From NCBI RefSeq assembly GCF_902809865.1, contig NZ_CADDWH010000001.1:2418001-2482000 (forward strand): DNA of 64,000 nucleotides, read 5' to 3'. This DNA comes from Halobacillus sp. Marseille-Q1614. GTDB lineage: Bacteria > Bacillota > Bacilli > Bacillales > Halobacillaceae. The position numbers and the translations under genes are program-made. Below are positions 57,064 through 64,000 of the stretch, piece by piece (the first letter of the stretch is position 1; every line of letters starts with the position of its first letter). The notes under the pieces are model-generated. The model was given only the letters and a program-made list of their open reading frames with translations, did not search any database and was not told where the DNA came from.

Positions 57064-59529
57064 TTAGTTATAGAGTTTCCCTTTTACTTTATAAACTTCT
57101 ACAGATTGGGCCGGGCTTTCTATGGCCAAGTTTCCTTTTTTCCCTTTAATTACAGGTTTGTCTTCAAGAAGTGGTTCGAACATAACGGTATTCGGTGTTC
57201 TTTGATTATAAATATCAAGCAGTTCGACGCTTTGCTTCTCATCTCCCTGATTGACGATAACCACCACTTTCTGCTGGCCTGCCGCTCTTTCATAAATGAG
57301 AAGATCCTCTGTGCTGTGAACAATCTTTAGTTCTCCCTCAGTCAGAGCCTTATTTTCTTTTCTCACTTCAATTAATTTCTGATAGTGTGCTTTCACATCA
57401 AGATCCTGCTCATCTTGATCCCAGGGCATCATTTCACGATAGTAGCGATCTTTCCACTCATCCACAAGGTTATGATCACCGCTTTGAGATAATCCGACTT
57501 CATCTCCGTAATAAATGATTGGAGCGCCCGGCAGGGTAAATTGCAGGGAAGCCGCATTTTTCAATGTATTCGTATTTCCCTCAGCTTCGTAAATAAACCT
57601 TGGGACGTCATGACTGTCTAAGAAGGTTGCCGGAATAAATTCGTCATGATAGGTGCTGAAAATCCGGTCTAACGAAGCTCCAAAATCGTTCATGCTTCCT
57701 CCGTTGATCATCGCTTCGTAAATAGCCGTCTGCGTTTCAAAATCAATGGCCCCATCTAATTTCCCAGTATATGACGTAATTTTTTCTAAGCTGTCCCATA
57801 CCTCTCCAAAAATGAATGCGTCCGGATCATTCTGCTTCACCGCATGACGGAAATCGACCCAGAAGCTGTAGCTTGGACCTTTGGCATAATCTAAACGGAA
57901 ACCATCAACACCGATTTCATCCATCCAAAATGGCACCACAGTCTCAAGCATATATTCTCTCGTTTCCGGATTGTCGTTGTTTAATTCCGGAAGTTCTTTT
58001 ACATCATAAAAAGTTTCGTATTGATCCGGCCACTTTAAGAAAGTAAACCAGTCATAATATTGACTGCTTTCTCCTTTTTCAACAGCATCCTGGAAAAAAT
58101 CATGCTTGTTTGAAACGTGGTTCGGCACAAGGTCATAAACGACTTTCATATTTCTCTCATGAGCCCTATCAACTAACTCTTTCATCAATTCATTGCTGCC
58201 AAAACGCGGATCGACATTCATGAAATCTGTTGCATGATAGCCGTGGGAATAAGGACCCTCATAAATTGGAGAAACCCAAAGAGTATTTACACCAAGGCTT
58301 TCAATATAATCAAGCTTCTCGATCACGCCTTGCAGATCGCCGCCCATCCAGCCTTTCAGCCTCTCATCCTCTGGAAGAGAAGGATCTGTTGATGTGTTGT
58401 TGCTTTCTTCTCCATCACGGAAACGATCGACAAACACTTGGTAGATAATCGATTCTTTCGCCCATTCTGGTGATTGATAGTCTTCCACATAATAGGCAAA
58501 CTCTGTTGCTTCATCGGAACTTAACGAATTGTTGTCGGCAAACTGAGAACCTTCGCTTCCAGAATTCCATACGTCAATTTTATACTTCACACGTGTATTA
58601 TTTTTCTGCTTAGGAATCGTTCCTTCTAAAGTCGAAGTGTATAACCCTTCTTTGTTTGAAGTCGTTTCAACTACCTTAAGTCCGGTAACTTTTCCATTTT
58701 CTGCATCGCCGCGTTTTCCTTCAGGGGAGGAACCATCTGTTGTAAAGTAAACAGCTCCTTCATCAATCGGCCCATAATGTTCAACCGTAACTGTGACTTT
58801 CGGTTCATCATGTTTATCAGGGGTGTAAGGTGTATGGTTAAAATTGTGAGTGACCTGATGGGCAACAGGAATGTTTTCCCATTCAGAGACTTTGTCGTTA
58901 TACACTTGATTATCTTCAGTAAAAGTCGCTTCCCTTGGTGCATCGATGACTTCTTTATACGATTCGCCGCCCAAGCTGTATACATACTCTAAGCGATCCC
59001 CCGCTTCTCCTCTAACTTCAATTTCATAAATTCCCTCAGCCACCTTAGTTAACGGGCTGACCTTATAATCGAAGCTGTTAAGATTGGAAGCAAGTGTCGG
59101 AACCACCCAACCCGGCGTGTTTTTAGGTACCGTCAGGTTTAACGTTAAGCTTCCTGAAGAAGTATCGGCAAGCTGAACATCCACTCTTCTTTCCTCGTCA
59201 GGGTAAAAGGTAAAAATGTAGTCGCCGTCTTGCGGAGGAGTAAACGTTAAATTAGCACCAGGCATCCAATTACCATCATAAACATACTTAAATTCAACTG
59301 TTTTTCCGCCTTCGAGAGTAATTGGCGCACTGGCCCAATACTTGTTTTCCTCGTCATATGTAAGCGGGTTATTGTTAGATCCCCAATCTAGTGAATCTGC
59401 ACTTCCTCGCAGAACTACAGTGTCATACGTCTGTTCATCAGCATTCGATTCGATTTGCGCAATCGGTTGCACAAAAGTCATTAAAAAAAGGACAACGACT
59501 ATTACCAGCAGTAACTTTTTCAAATGCAT
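57064..59529 (-). CDS. Secreted alpha-amylase family protein (GH13) with N-terminal accessory domains
   Basis: An 821-residue exported starch or maltodextrin hydrolase. Signal to about residue 30 (KKLLLVIVVVLFLMTFVQP); two starch-binding or pullulanase-N-like modules (about 33-120 and 125-225), another beta domain (about 240-350), then the GH13 barrel from 355. Conserved regions: YDLVPNHVSN (I), GVDGFRLDYAKG with nucleophile Asp547 (II), FIFGEVWD with Glu576 (III), FLDSHDVPRF with Asp641 (IV). A C-terminal beta domain ends the chain. Alpha-amylase, neopullulanase or cyclomaltodextrinase specificity is not decided. A perfect cre site lies in the promoter. Confidence 0.92.
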   Translation of the reverse strand: MHLKKLLLVIVVVLFLMTFVQPIAQIESNADEQTYDTVVLRGSADSLDWGSNNNPLTYDEENKYWASAPITLEGGKTVEFKYVYDGNWMPGANLTFTPPQDGDYIFTFYPDEERRVDVQLADTSSGSLTLNLTVPKNTPGWVVPTLASNLNSFDYKVSPLTKVAEGIYEIEVRGEAGDRLEYVYSLGGESYKEVIDAPREATFTEDNQVYNDKVSEWENIPVAHQVTHNFNHTPYTPDKHDEPKVTVTVEHYGPIDEGAVYFTTDGSSPEGKRGDAENGKVTGLKVVETTSNKEGLYTSTLEGTIPKQKNNTRVKYKIDVWNSGSEGSQFADNNSLSSDEATEFAYYVEDYQSPEWAKESIIYQVFVDRFRDGEESNNTSTDPSLPEDERLKGWMGGDLQGVIEKLDYIESLGVNTLWVSPIYEGPYSHGYHATDFMNVDPRFGSNELMKELVDRAHERNMKVVYDLVPNHVSNKHDFFQDAVEKGESSQYYDWFTFLKWPDQYETFYDVKELPELNNDNPETREYMLETVVPFWMDEIGVDGFRLDYAKGPSYSFWVDFRHAVKQNDPDAFIFGEVWDSLEKITSYTGKLDGAIDFETQTAIYEAMINGGSMNDFGASLDRIFSTYHDEFIPATFLDSHDVPRFIYEAEGNTNTLKNAASLQFTLPGAPIIYYGDEVGLSQSGDHNLVDEWKDRYYREMMPWDQDEQDLDVKAHYQKLIEVRKENKALTEGELKIVHSTEDLLIYERAAGQQKVVVIVNQGDEKQSVELLDIYNQRTPNTVMFEPLLEDKPVIKGKKGNLAIESPAQSVEVYKVKGKLYN

Positions 59530-59546
59530 CTCTTCCTTCCTATTAA

Positions 59547-59560
59547 TGTAATCGTTTTCA
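59547..59560 (-). promoter_or_regulatory. cre site (CcpA operator) of the amylase gene
   Basis: Minus strand TGAAAACGATTACA matches TGWNANCGNTNWCA at every position. It begins inside the -10 box and covers the start point, so catabolite repression is predicted. Confidence 0.88.
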
Positions 59561-59588
59561 TAATAATGGAATTTCCTTAAGAAGTCTA
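59560..59588 (-). promoter_or_regulatory. Predicted promoter of the amylase gene
   Basis: Minus strand TAGACT (59588-59583), 17 bp, TATTAT (59565-59560), about 30 bp before the ATG. The -35 is weak. Confidence 0.5.
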
Positions 59589-59767
59589 TAGTTATAAAGG
59601 TTTAGGCCTTTTTGCTGAATGTCTTACTCCGCCGCCCTGTGTTAGGTTAGAGCGCTAATCCATCATATCAGCTTATTCACCGATTTAGATTGCTATCTTT
59701 TCTGGTTTTCACCCCCAATAAAAGGGTAAAATATATCGAATGATGTCAATTGAAGGAGAATATGCAA

Positions 59768-61048
59768 ATGAACAAGAAAGGCAAATTAAAAATGAGACGA
59801 CGCGCACTATATATTCTTATTGGAATCATCATTATTTCTTTCTATTTTATAAATGTAGCCTGGATCGGTAAGGACGATGATGGAGCTTCTTCTCTTGAGA
59901 CAGAGATAAAGACTGTCAAAGGCGATTGGGTAGGTGCCTGGGCAGCAAGCATGCAAGCACCTTTTGAGGATGGGGTTTCTCATAAAGGCTTTAAGGATCA
60001 AACCGTAAGAATGGTTGTCCACCCGCAGATGGACGGAGATCAAATGCGGATCCGCTTGTCGAATGCTTTCGGTGAAGAGCCGCTGACTATTGAGAAAGTC
60101 CATGCAGCGGTATCAAAAGGCGGAGCAGAAATTGACCCTGATACCGACCAAAAGATAACCTTTGACGGGAAAGAGAAGGTCACCATTCCTCCAGGAGAGA
60201 AAAAGTTTAGCGATCCTATTCCTTTAAAGGTGAAGAGTGAAAAAGAGCTGGCCGTGTCTATCTATGCAAATGAAAAAACAGGCCCGGCAACCTGGCACCC
60301 GCGTTCGATGCAGACAAACTACATCAGCTCCGGTGATCATGTATCCGAAGCCGGTGCTTCAAATTTTGAAACAGAAGAAGAATCATGGTTTTGGCTTGAG
60401 GCCGTAGATGTTACAGCAGATCCTTCGGTAAAAGGAGCTCTCGTTGTCCTAGGAAGTTCGATTGCGAACGGGAACTACTCGGAAATAGATGCCAATAATC
60501 GCTGGCCTGATTATTTAGCCGACCGTATGAACTCAGAAGACGCTGAAGTGAAAATGTCTGTTCTGAATGCAGGCATCTCGGCAAACCAATTGATTAACAG
60601 CCCGCCGGAAAAAGGTGAGAATGCCCTCGACAGGCTGGATCGGGATGTGTTCAGCCAGACAGGAGTCGAAGGCGTCATTCTTCACCAAGGCTTAAACGAT
60701 ATCAGGCATCACCCTGACTATGATTCAGAAAAAATTATTGAGCAGATGAAGAAGGTCATCGACGCCACTCACGATAAAGGGCTTAAAATTTATGGCGGAA
60801 CCTTAACCCCTTTTAAAGGATCAAGCATGTATACAGAAAAAGGCGAAAAAACCCGCCAGGAAGTCAATGAGTGGATCAGAACGAGCGGAGAATTCGATGG
60901 AGTGATCGATTTTGACAAAGCAGTCAGGGACCCTGAAGAGCCAAAGCGCTTTCTCCCTGAATATGATGCCGGAGACAATCTCCACCCTAATGATGAAGGA
61001 TATAAAAAAATTGCAGAAACGATTGACCTTTCTATTTTCGAAGAATAA
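59768..61048 (+). CDS. Membrane-anchored SGNH/GDSL hydrolase family protein
   Basis: A 426-residue protein with an N-terminal anchor helix (about 12-30, YILIGIIIISFYFINVAWI), a beta-rich module (about 50-205, GDWVGAWAASMQAPFEDG) and an SGNH hydrolase domain (about 215-420). Block I reads VVLGSSIANGN, with Ser in the nucleophile position but Ser replacing the usual Asp of GDS; block III is HQGLNDIRH (Asn) and block V DAGDNLHPNDEGYK (Asp and His). The architecture resembles bacterial SGNH esterases acting on plant or cell-surface polysaccharides; substrate unknown. The ATG at 59768 lies 9 bp after AAGGAG; earlier TTG and ATG are too close. Confidence 0.87.
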   Translation: MNKKGKLKMRRRALYILIGIIIISFYFINVAWIGKDDDGASSLETEIKTVKGDWVGAWAASMQAPFEDGVSHKGFKDQTVRMVVHPQMDGDQMRIRLSNAFGEEPLTIEKVHAAVSKGGAEIDPDTDQKITFDGKEKVTIPPGEKKFSDPIPLKVKSEKELAVSIYANEKTGPATWHPRSMQTNYISSGDHVSEAGASNFETEEESWFWLEAVDVTADPSVKGALVVLGSSIANGNYSEIDANNRWPDYLADRMNSEDAEVKMSVLNAGISANQLINSPPEKGENALDRLDRDVFSQTGVEGVILHQGLNDIRHHPDYDSEKIIEQMKKVIDATHDKGLKIYGGTLTPFKGSSMYTEKGEKTRQEVNEWIRTSGEFDGVIDFDKAVRDPEEPKRFLPEYDAGDNLHPNDEGYKKIAETIDLSIFEE

Positions 61049-61103
61049 GCTGGAACCTCGAGATCTTTATACAATTTTTCAAGTAGGATCCGGGAGCGAA
61101 AAA

Positions 61104-61128
61104 CTTCCCTTCACCTAAGTGGAGGGAA
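61104..61128 (+). terminator. Weak hairpin after the SGNH gene
   Basis: TTCCCTTCAC/GTGGAGGGAA with a 4-base loop (one mismatch), but no clear T-run follows. It may end the SGNH transcript together with the hutH hairpin downstream. Confidence 0.35.
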
Positions 61129-61211
61129 ATCTTCTTCATATGCTGACGGACTTTCTCTTTTCAATACATTAAACCCTTCTCATTTGATACAAATATGCTT
61201 AGAGTAATGTA

Positions 61212-61260
61212 AAAAAAGCTATCGTCTGTCGAGATTTCCCCGACAGACGATAGCTTTTTT
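61212..61260. terminator. Bidirectional terminator between SGNH and hutH genes
   Basis: Arms AAAAAAGCTATCGTCTGTCG and CGACAGACGATAGCTTTTTT are perfectly complementary around a 9-base loop. It reaches the hutH stop codon. Confidence 0.92.
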
Positions 61261-62776
61261 AGTTAGCCACTGATGACGTTTGTACAGACCAGTCAAACCG
61301 GCCGCTAATGAGCCATTCGTCCAGTGCTTCAATATCCTTTGAAAAAACTCGATCTTCTGTTATCGAAGGGACTACTGTTCTTCCTTTAGAAAACAGTTCT
61401 CTTGCGCTTCCAGATGCTAATGAAATCCCACGGTACTCAAGCGCCTGCATGGCACAAATCAATTCAATTGCGGCCACTTTCTGAGCATTTCTGATGATTT
61501 GATAACAATGGCGGGCTGCCGTCGTTCCCATACTGACATGGTCTTCCTGGTTAGCGGAGGAAGGAATCGAATCAACGCTGGCCGGATGAGCAAGTGTTTT
61601 ATTTTCCGACACGAGCGATGCGGCAGCATACTGCATGATCATCGCTCCCGACTGCAGGCCGGGATCAGGACTTAGAAAGCCCGGCAGATCATTTAACTGC
61701 GGGTTGACCAGCCTTTCGATGCGGCGCTCCGATATATTCGCCATTTCCGCTGCTGATATTTTTAAAAAGTCCATCGCTAAAGCAATCGGCTGCCCGTGAA
61801 AATTCCCTCCTGAGACGATTGTCTGCCCATTTTCGAGGATGAGCGGGTTATCCGTAGCCGCATTCATTTCAATTTCCAATTTCTCTTTTACGTATCCGAG
61901 GCTCTGCCTGGAAGCACCGTGAACTTGAGGGATGCACCTGAGGGAGTATGCATCCTGTACCCTTTTTTCGCCTTGATGTGTGATCAGCCTGCTCCCTTGC
62001 GTCAAATGACGGATTCTTTTGGCTACTTCTATTTGTTCAGGGTAGCCGCGGGCTTCGTGAATGGCAGGATGGAATGCATCGATGATTCCTTCTAAAGCCT
62101 CAAGCGTCATCGCTCCGATCCAATCACATTGATCGATGAGCCGTTCAGCTTCTATATAATTCACTACTCCCATCGCCGTCATCGCCTGAGTGCCATTGAT
62201 CAGTGCAAGCCCCTCCTTCGCTTTTAAATCTAAAGGCAGGTAACCCTGCTCCTGATAAACCTGCTTTGTCGGTCTAATTTTTCCTTCATCATGGACTTCC
62301 CCTTCACCGATCAGAACTAAAGCAAGGTGGGAAAGCGGAGCGAGGTCGCCTGACGCGCCAAGCGATCCTTGACTAGGGATGACCGGAATCAGGTCATTAT
62401 TGGCAAGGTCACACAGGCGGTTGACGATGCAGGGTCTTACGCCGGAAAATCCTTTCAGCAGTGCATTCAGCCGCAGAACGACCATCGCTTTGCTTACTTT
62501 TTCCGGAAAAGGATCTCCAAGAGCGCAGGCGTGTGAACGAATTAAATGAAGCTGGAGGTTATCGACATCTTCCTCACGAATCCGTACATCGCTGAACTTC
62601 CCAAATCCTGTGTTTATTCCGTATACCGTTTTCTGCACCGCCACAATTCTTTCGACAGCTTCCCGGCTTTGTCTTACTTTCTCCATGCTTGCCGGATCAA
62701 TAGAAATCGGCTCATTATTATATAAAATTCTCTTCATTTGTTCTAAAGTTAAGTTCAAACCGTTTAAGACAATCAT
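61259..62776 (-). CDS. hutH: Histidine ammonia-lyase
   Basis: Converts histidine to urocanate and ammonia, the first step of histidine use. The 505 residues contain the self-cyclising MIO tripeptide Ala141-Ser142-Gly143 in [14 protein letters not shown], plus [10 protein letters not shown], and [18 protein letters not shown]. The ATG follows AAGGGGG. It is second after hutP with an attenuator between, but hutU, hutI, hutG and hutM do not follow; the unit ends here. Confidence 0.97.
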   Translation of the reverse strand: MIVLNGLNLTLEQMKRILYNNEPISIDPASMEKVRQSREAVERIVAVQKTVYGINTGFGKFSDVRIREEDVDNLQLHLIRSHACALGDPFPEKVSKAMVVLRLNALLKGFSGVRPCIVNRLCDLANNDLIPVIPSQGSLGASGDLAPLSHLALVLIGEGEVHDEGKIRPTKQVYQEQGYLPLDLKAKEGLALINGTQAMTAMGVVNYIEAERLIDQCDWIGAMTLEALEGIIDAFHPAIHEARGYPEQIEVAKRIRHLTQGSRLITHQGEKRVQDAYSLRCIPQVHGASRQSLGYVKEKLEIEMNAATDNPLILENGQTIVSGGNFHGQPIALAMDFLKISAAEMANISERRIERLVNPQLNDLPGFLSPDPGLQSGAMIMQYAAASLVSENKTLAHPASVDSIPSSANQEDHVSMGTTAARHCYQIIRNAQKVAAIELICAMQALEYRGISLASGSARELFSKGRTVVPSITEDRVFSKDIEALDEWLISGRFDWSVQTSSVAN

Positions 62777-62818
62777 GTTGGTTCCCCCTTCTTTCTATGC
62801 TCTATTCATTCAAATAAA

Positions 62819-62875
62819 AAGGAGGCGACAATGGCATACCAAATACCATTGCCGCCTCCTTATAACTTTTGACTA
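62819..62875 (-). promoter_or_regulatory. HutP-dependent attenuator between hutP and hutH
   Basis: Minus strand terminator with arms AAGGAGGCGGCAATGG and CCATTGTCGCCTCCTT (one mismatch), 11-base loop and a T5 tail. Directly before it is TAG-TCAA-AAG-TTAT-AAG (62875-62859): three NAG triplets each separated by 4 nt, the spacing HutP recognises; the last AAG is the first pair of the terminator. HutP with histidine and Mg2+ would bind and prevent termination. Confidence 0.85.
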
Positions 62876-62882
62876 TAGGCAG

Positions 62883-63323
62883 CTACCCTATATGATTTAT
62901 TCCCAGACCGAACGTTTCGTGTTCGAGCCCTTTTACCGGTGCTCCAATGGTTCCGTAAAACGCGACGGCGAGCCATTCTCCTTCATCCAGCTTCTCGTAT
63001 GGCGATCCTCGCACAATCGCAAACCTTAGTCCTACGGTTCTCATCATATCGCCGGCAGCCATCTGCCCGCGCATAACGCCTTCCAGCGCTTCTAAAATCG
63101 CGTGATAGAGAGCATGTGTTTCACGATAAAGTTCATCCGAAATAATTTGATTTCTCTTCGCTGATGTTTCAACAGCTGATATGACCTTCTGCATGTTCAT
63201 AGAACCTGATTTACCTTGACAGTAGTCAACGTCTTTTAACTGATCAGCAAACGGCTCCAGCTCTTCGGGTGTCAGCGATGCTACAAGCATTGCCAGCTTC
63301 CCTATTGGAATTTTTTGAGTCAT
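62883..63323 (-). CDS. hutP: Hut operon antiterminator HutP
   Basis: A 146-residue RNA-binding protein that forms hexamers with L-histidine and Mg2+ and opens the hut attenuator. [37 protein letters not shown] and [20 protein letters not shown], ending [11 protein letters not shown], are the family pattern (His in the last residues takes part in metal binding). The ATG at 63323 lies 5 bp after AGGTGA; a GTG three codons earlier is inside that site. The cre-bearing promoter is 40 bp upstream. Confidence 0.94.
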   Translation of the reverse strand: MTQKIPIGKLAMLVASLTPEELEPFADQLKDVDYCQGKSGSMNMQKVISAVETSAKRNQIISDELYRETHALYHAILEALEGVMRGQMAAGDMMRTVGLRFAIVRGSPYEKLDEGEWLAVAFYGTIGAPVKGLEHETFGLGINHIG

Positions 63324-63359
63324 CGTTTTCACCTGACCTAGTAACTGCTTACTACTTAA

Positions 63360-63389
63360 ATTGTAAACGCTTTCTTAATTGGTTGTCAA
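63360..63389 (-). promoter_or_regulatory. hutP promoter with cre site
   Basis: Minus strand TTGACA (63389-63384), 18 bp, TACAAT (63365-63360). The cre sequence AGAAAGCGTTTACA (63375-63362) fills the spacer and overlaps the -10; only its first base departs from the consensus. Catabolite repression of histidine use is predicted. Confidence 0.82.
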
Positions 63390-63441
63390 TGGCATGTTAT
63401 TGTATATTTTATCGTATGTGCGGCCGATTCATTCGTATCAT

Positions 63442-64000
63442 TTATAGTAAAAGATAGGCGATCGGCGTCACGATAATAATCGTAAGTATCGTCCGTTCAA
63501 TCCAGATGACGATCAGCTTTGGAATACTGACAGGGATTTCTGTTGATAGAATACAAGGAATCAGTGCAGAAAAGAACAAGACAGCCGATATCGAAACTGT
63601 GCCAATTACAAATTTAGTAACCAGCGGAGCATCTGCTGCGAGTAGTGCCGGTAAAAACATTTCCGCAATTTCAATAGCAGAAGCTTTGGCAGCCAATAAC
63701 GGTTCCGGCACCTGCATCAGCAGTGTGAATGGATAAAAGATATACCCTAAAATATCAAAGACCGGCGTAAATTCAGCAAGGACTAAGCCGAGCAGACCAA
63801 CCGATAAAATCGAGGGAAGAATCGCCATCGTCATAATAAAACCGTCTTTTAAGTTCATCCAGACATTTTTAGCTAAGGAAGGAGATTTCTCAGCTGCCTG
63901 CATAGCTTGAGTCCACGCAGCTTTTACCCGATTCACCTTAATCACTTCCTCAGGATCTTCTTTCCCTACATAATATTCTTCACTCATCTTATTCAGCGGC
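63442..64000 (-). CDS. YjiH-family membrane protein with nucleoside-recognition (Gate) domain, C-terminal part (partial)
   Basis: The frame is open to the window edge, so the 5' end is missing; 185 codons are seen. Visible: MSEEYYVGKEDPEEVIKVNR, a long amphipathic stretch, then four or five helices with WMNLKDGFIMTMAILPSILS, VGLLGLVLAEFTPVFDILGY, FLPALLAADAPLVTKFVIGT and IPKLIVIWIERTILTIIIVT. This is the conserved end of YjiH-type proteins. Being just upstream of hutP on the same strand raises the possibility of a link to histidine or urocanate transport, which is inference only. Confidence 0.82.
   Translation of the reverse strand, partial: PLNKMSEEYYVGKEDPEEVIKVNRVKAAWTQAMQAAEKSPSLAKNVWMNLKDGFIMTMAILPSILSVGLLGLVLAEFTPVFDILGYIFYPFTLLMQVPEPLLAAKASAIEIAEMFLPALLAADAPLVTKFVIGTVSISAVLFFSALIPCILSTEIPVSIPKLIVIWIERTILTIIIVTPIAYLLL

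Overview
The window is chromosomal DNA of a low-GC Gram-positive endospore former of the family Bacillaceae. A moderately halophilic genus close to Halobacillus is most likely. This rests on protein similarity recalled from memory, acidic lipoproteins and sodium-coupled transport, not on a database search. Gene order follows the Bacillus subtilis gatCAB-opuE, camS-ligA-pcrAB-yerCBA, purEKBCSQLFMNHD, yebG-yebE-pbuG-guaA-yebA-yeaD-yeaC segment very closely. No rRNA, tRNA, CRISPR array or prophage was seen. The only mobile-element traces are a transposase remnant and two copies of a palindromic intergenic repeat, all in gene-poor gaps.

Layout. 0-6 kb: gatCAB (Gln-tRNA amidotransferase, gatB cut by the edge), a sodium/proline symporter with a 42-residue companion gene, and pruA. 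6-16 kb: camS, ligA, pcrA, pcrB, yerC, yerB, yerA. 16-28.5 kb: the complete 12-gene IMP operon purEKBCSQLFMNHD, with a tiny convergent membrane-protein gene inside its 3' end. 28.5-38 kb: purine homeostasis (yebG, yebE, an Hsp20 gene, pbuG, guaA) and the yeaC-yeaD-yebA cluster. 38-48 kb: envelope and stress genes: CAP-domain protein, Cu/Zn SOD lipoprotein, a DUF-like lipoprotein, alkaline phosphatase, a mini WYL-like protein, a CaCA antiporter, a cell-wall amidase, an mhqO-like dioxygenase and yfkAB. 48-53 kb: an SGNH esterase and a gerA-type germinant receptor operon whose C subunit carries an in-frame stop. 53-57 kb: cysJI sulfite reductase. 57-64 kb: secreted GH13 amylase, SGNH hydrolase, hutP-hutH and the 3' part of a YjiH-type membrane protein.

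The window is rich in regulatory RNA. There are three guanine-class purine riboswitches (purE, pbuG, guaA), an S-box (SAM-I) before cysJI, a yybP-ykoY manganese riboswitch before the CaCA antiporter, and a HutP-type attenuator between hutP and hutH. purE and pbuG also carry paired inverted PurBoxes with an identical 17-bp gap, so purine synthesis and uptake appear to share PurR (initiation) and guanine (attenuation) control. Other DNA sites are four in-phase Pho-box repeats before phoA, cre sites before the amylase and hutP (plus a weaker one before pruA), and an MhqR-like palindrome over the mhqO promoter.

Most of the window is ordinary core genome. The less expected items are the small proteins beside putP, purD and in the ger operon, the gerC nonsense codon, the manganese switch on a CaCA-family exporter, and a possible ATT start codon for the amidase. 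No wholly new multi-gene system was recognised.
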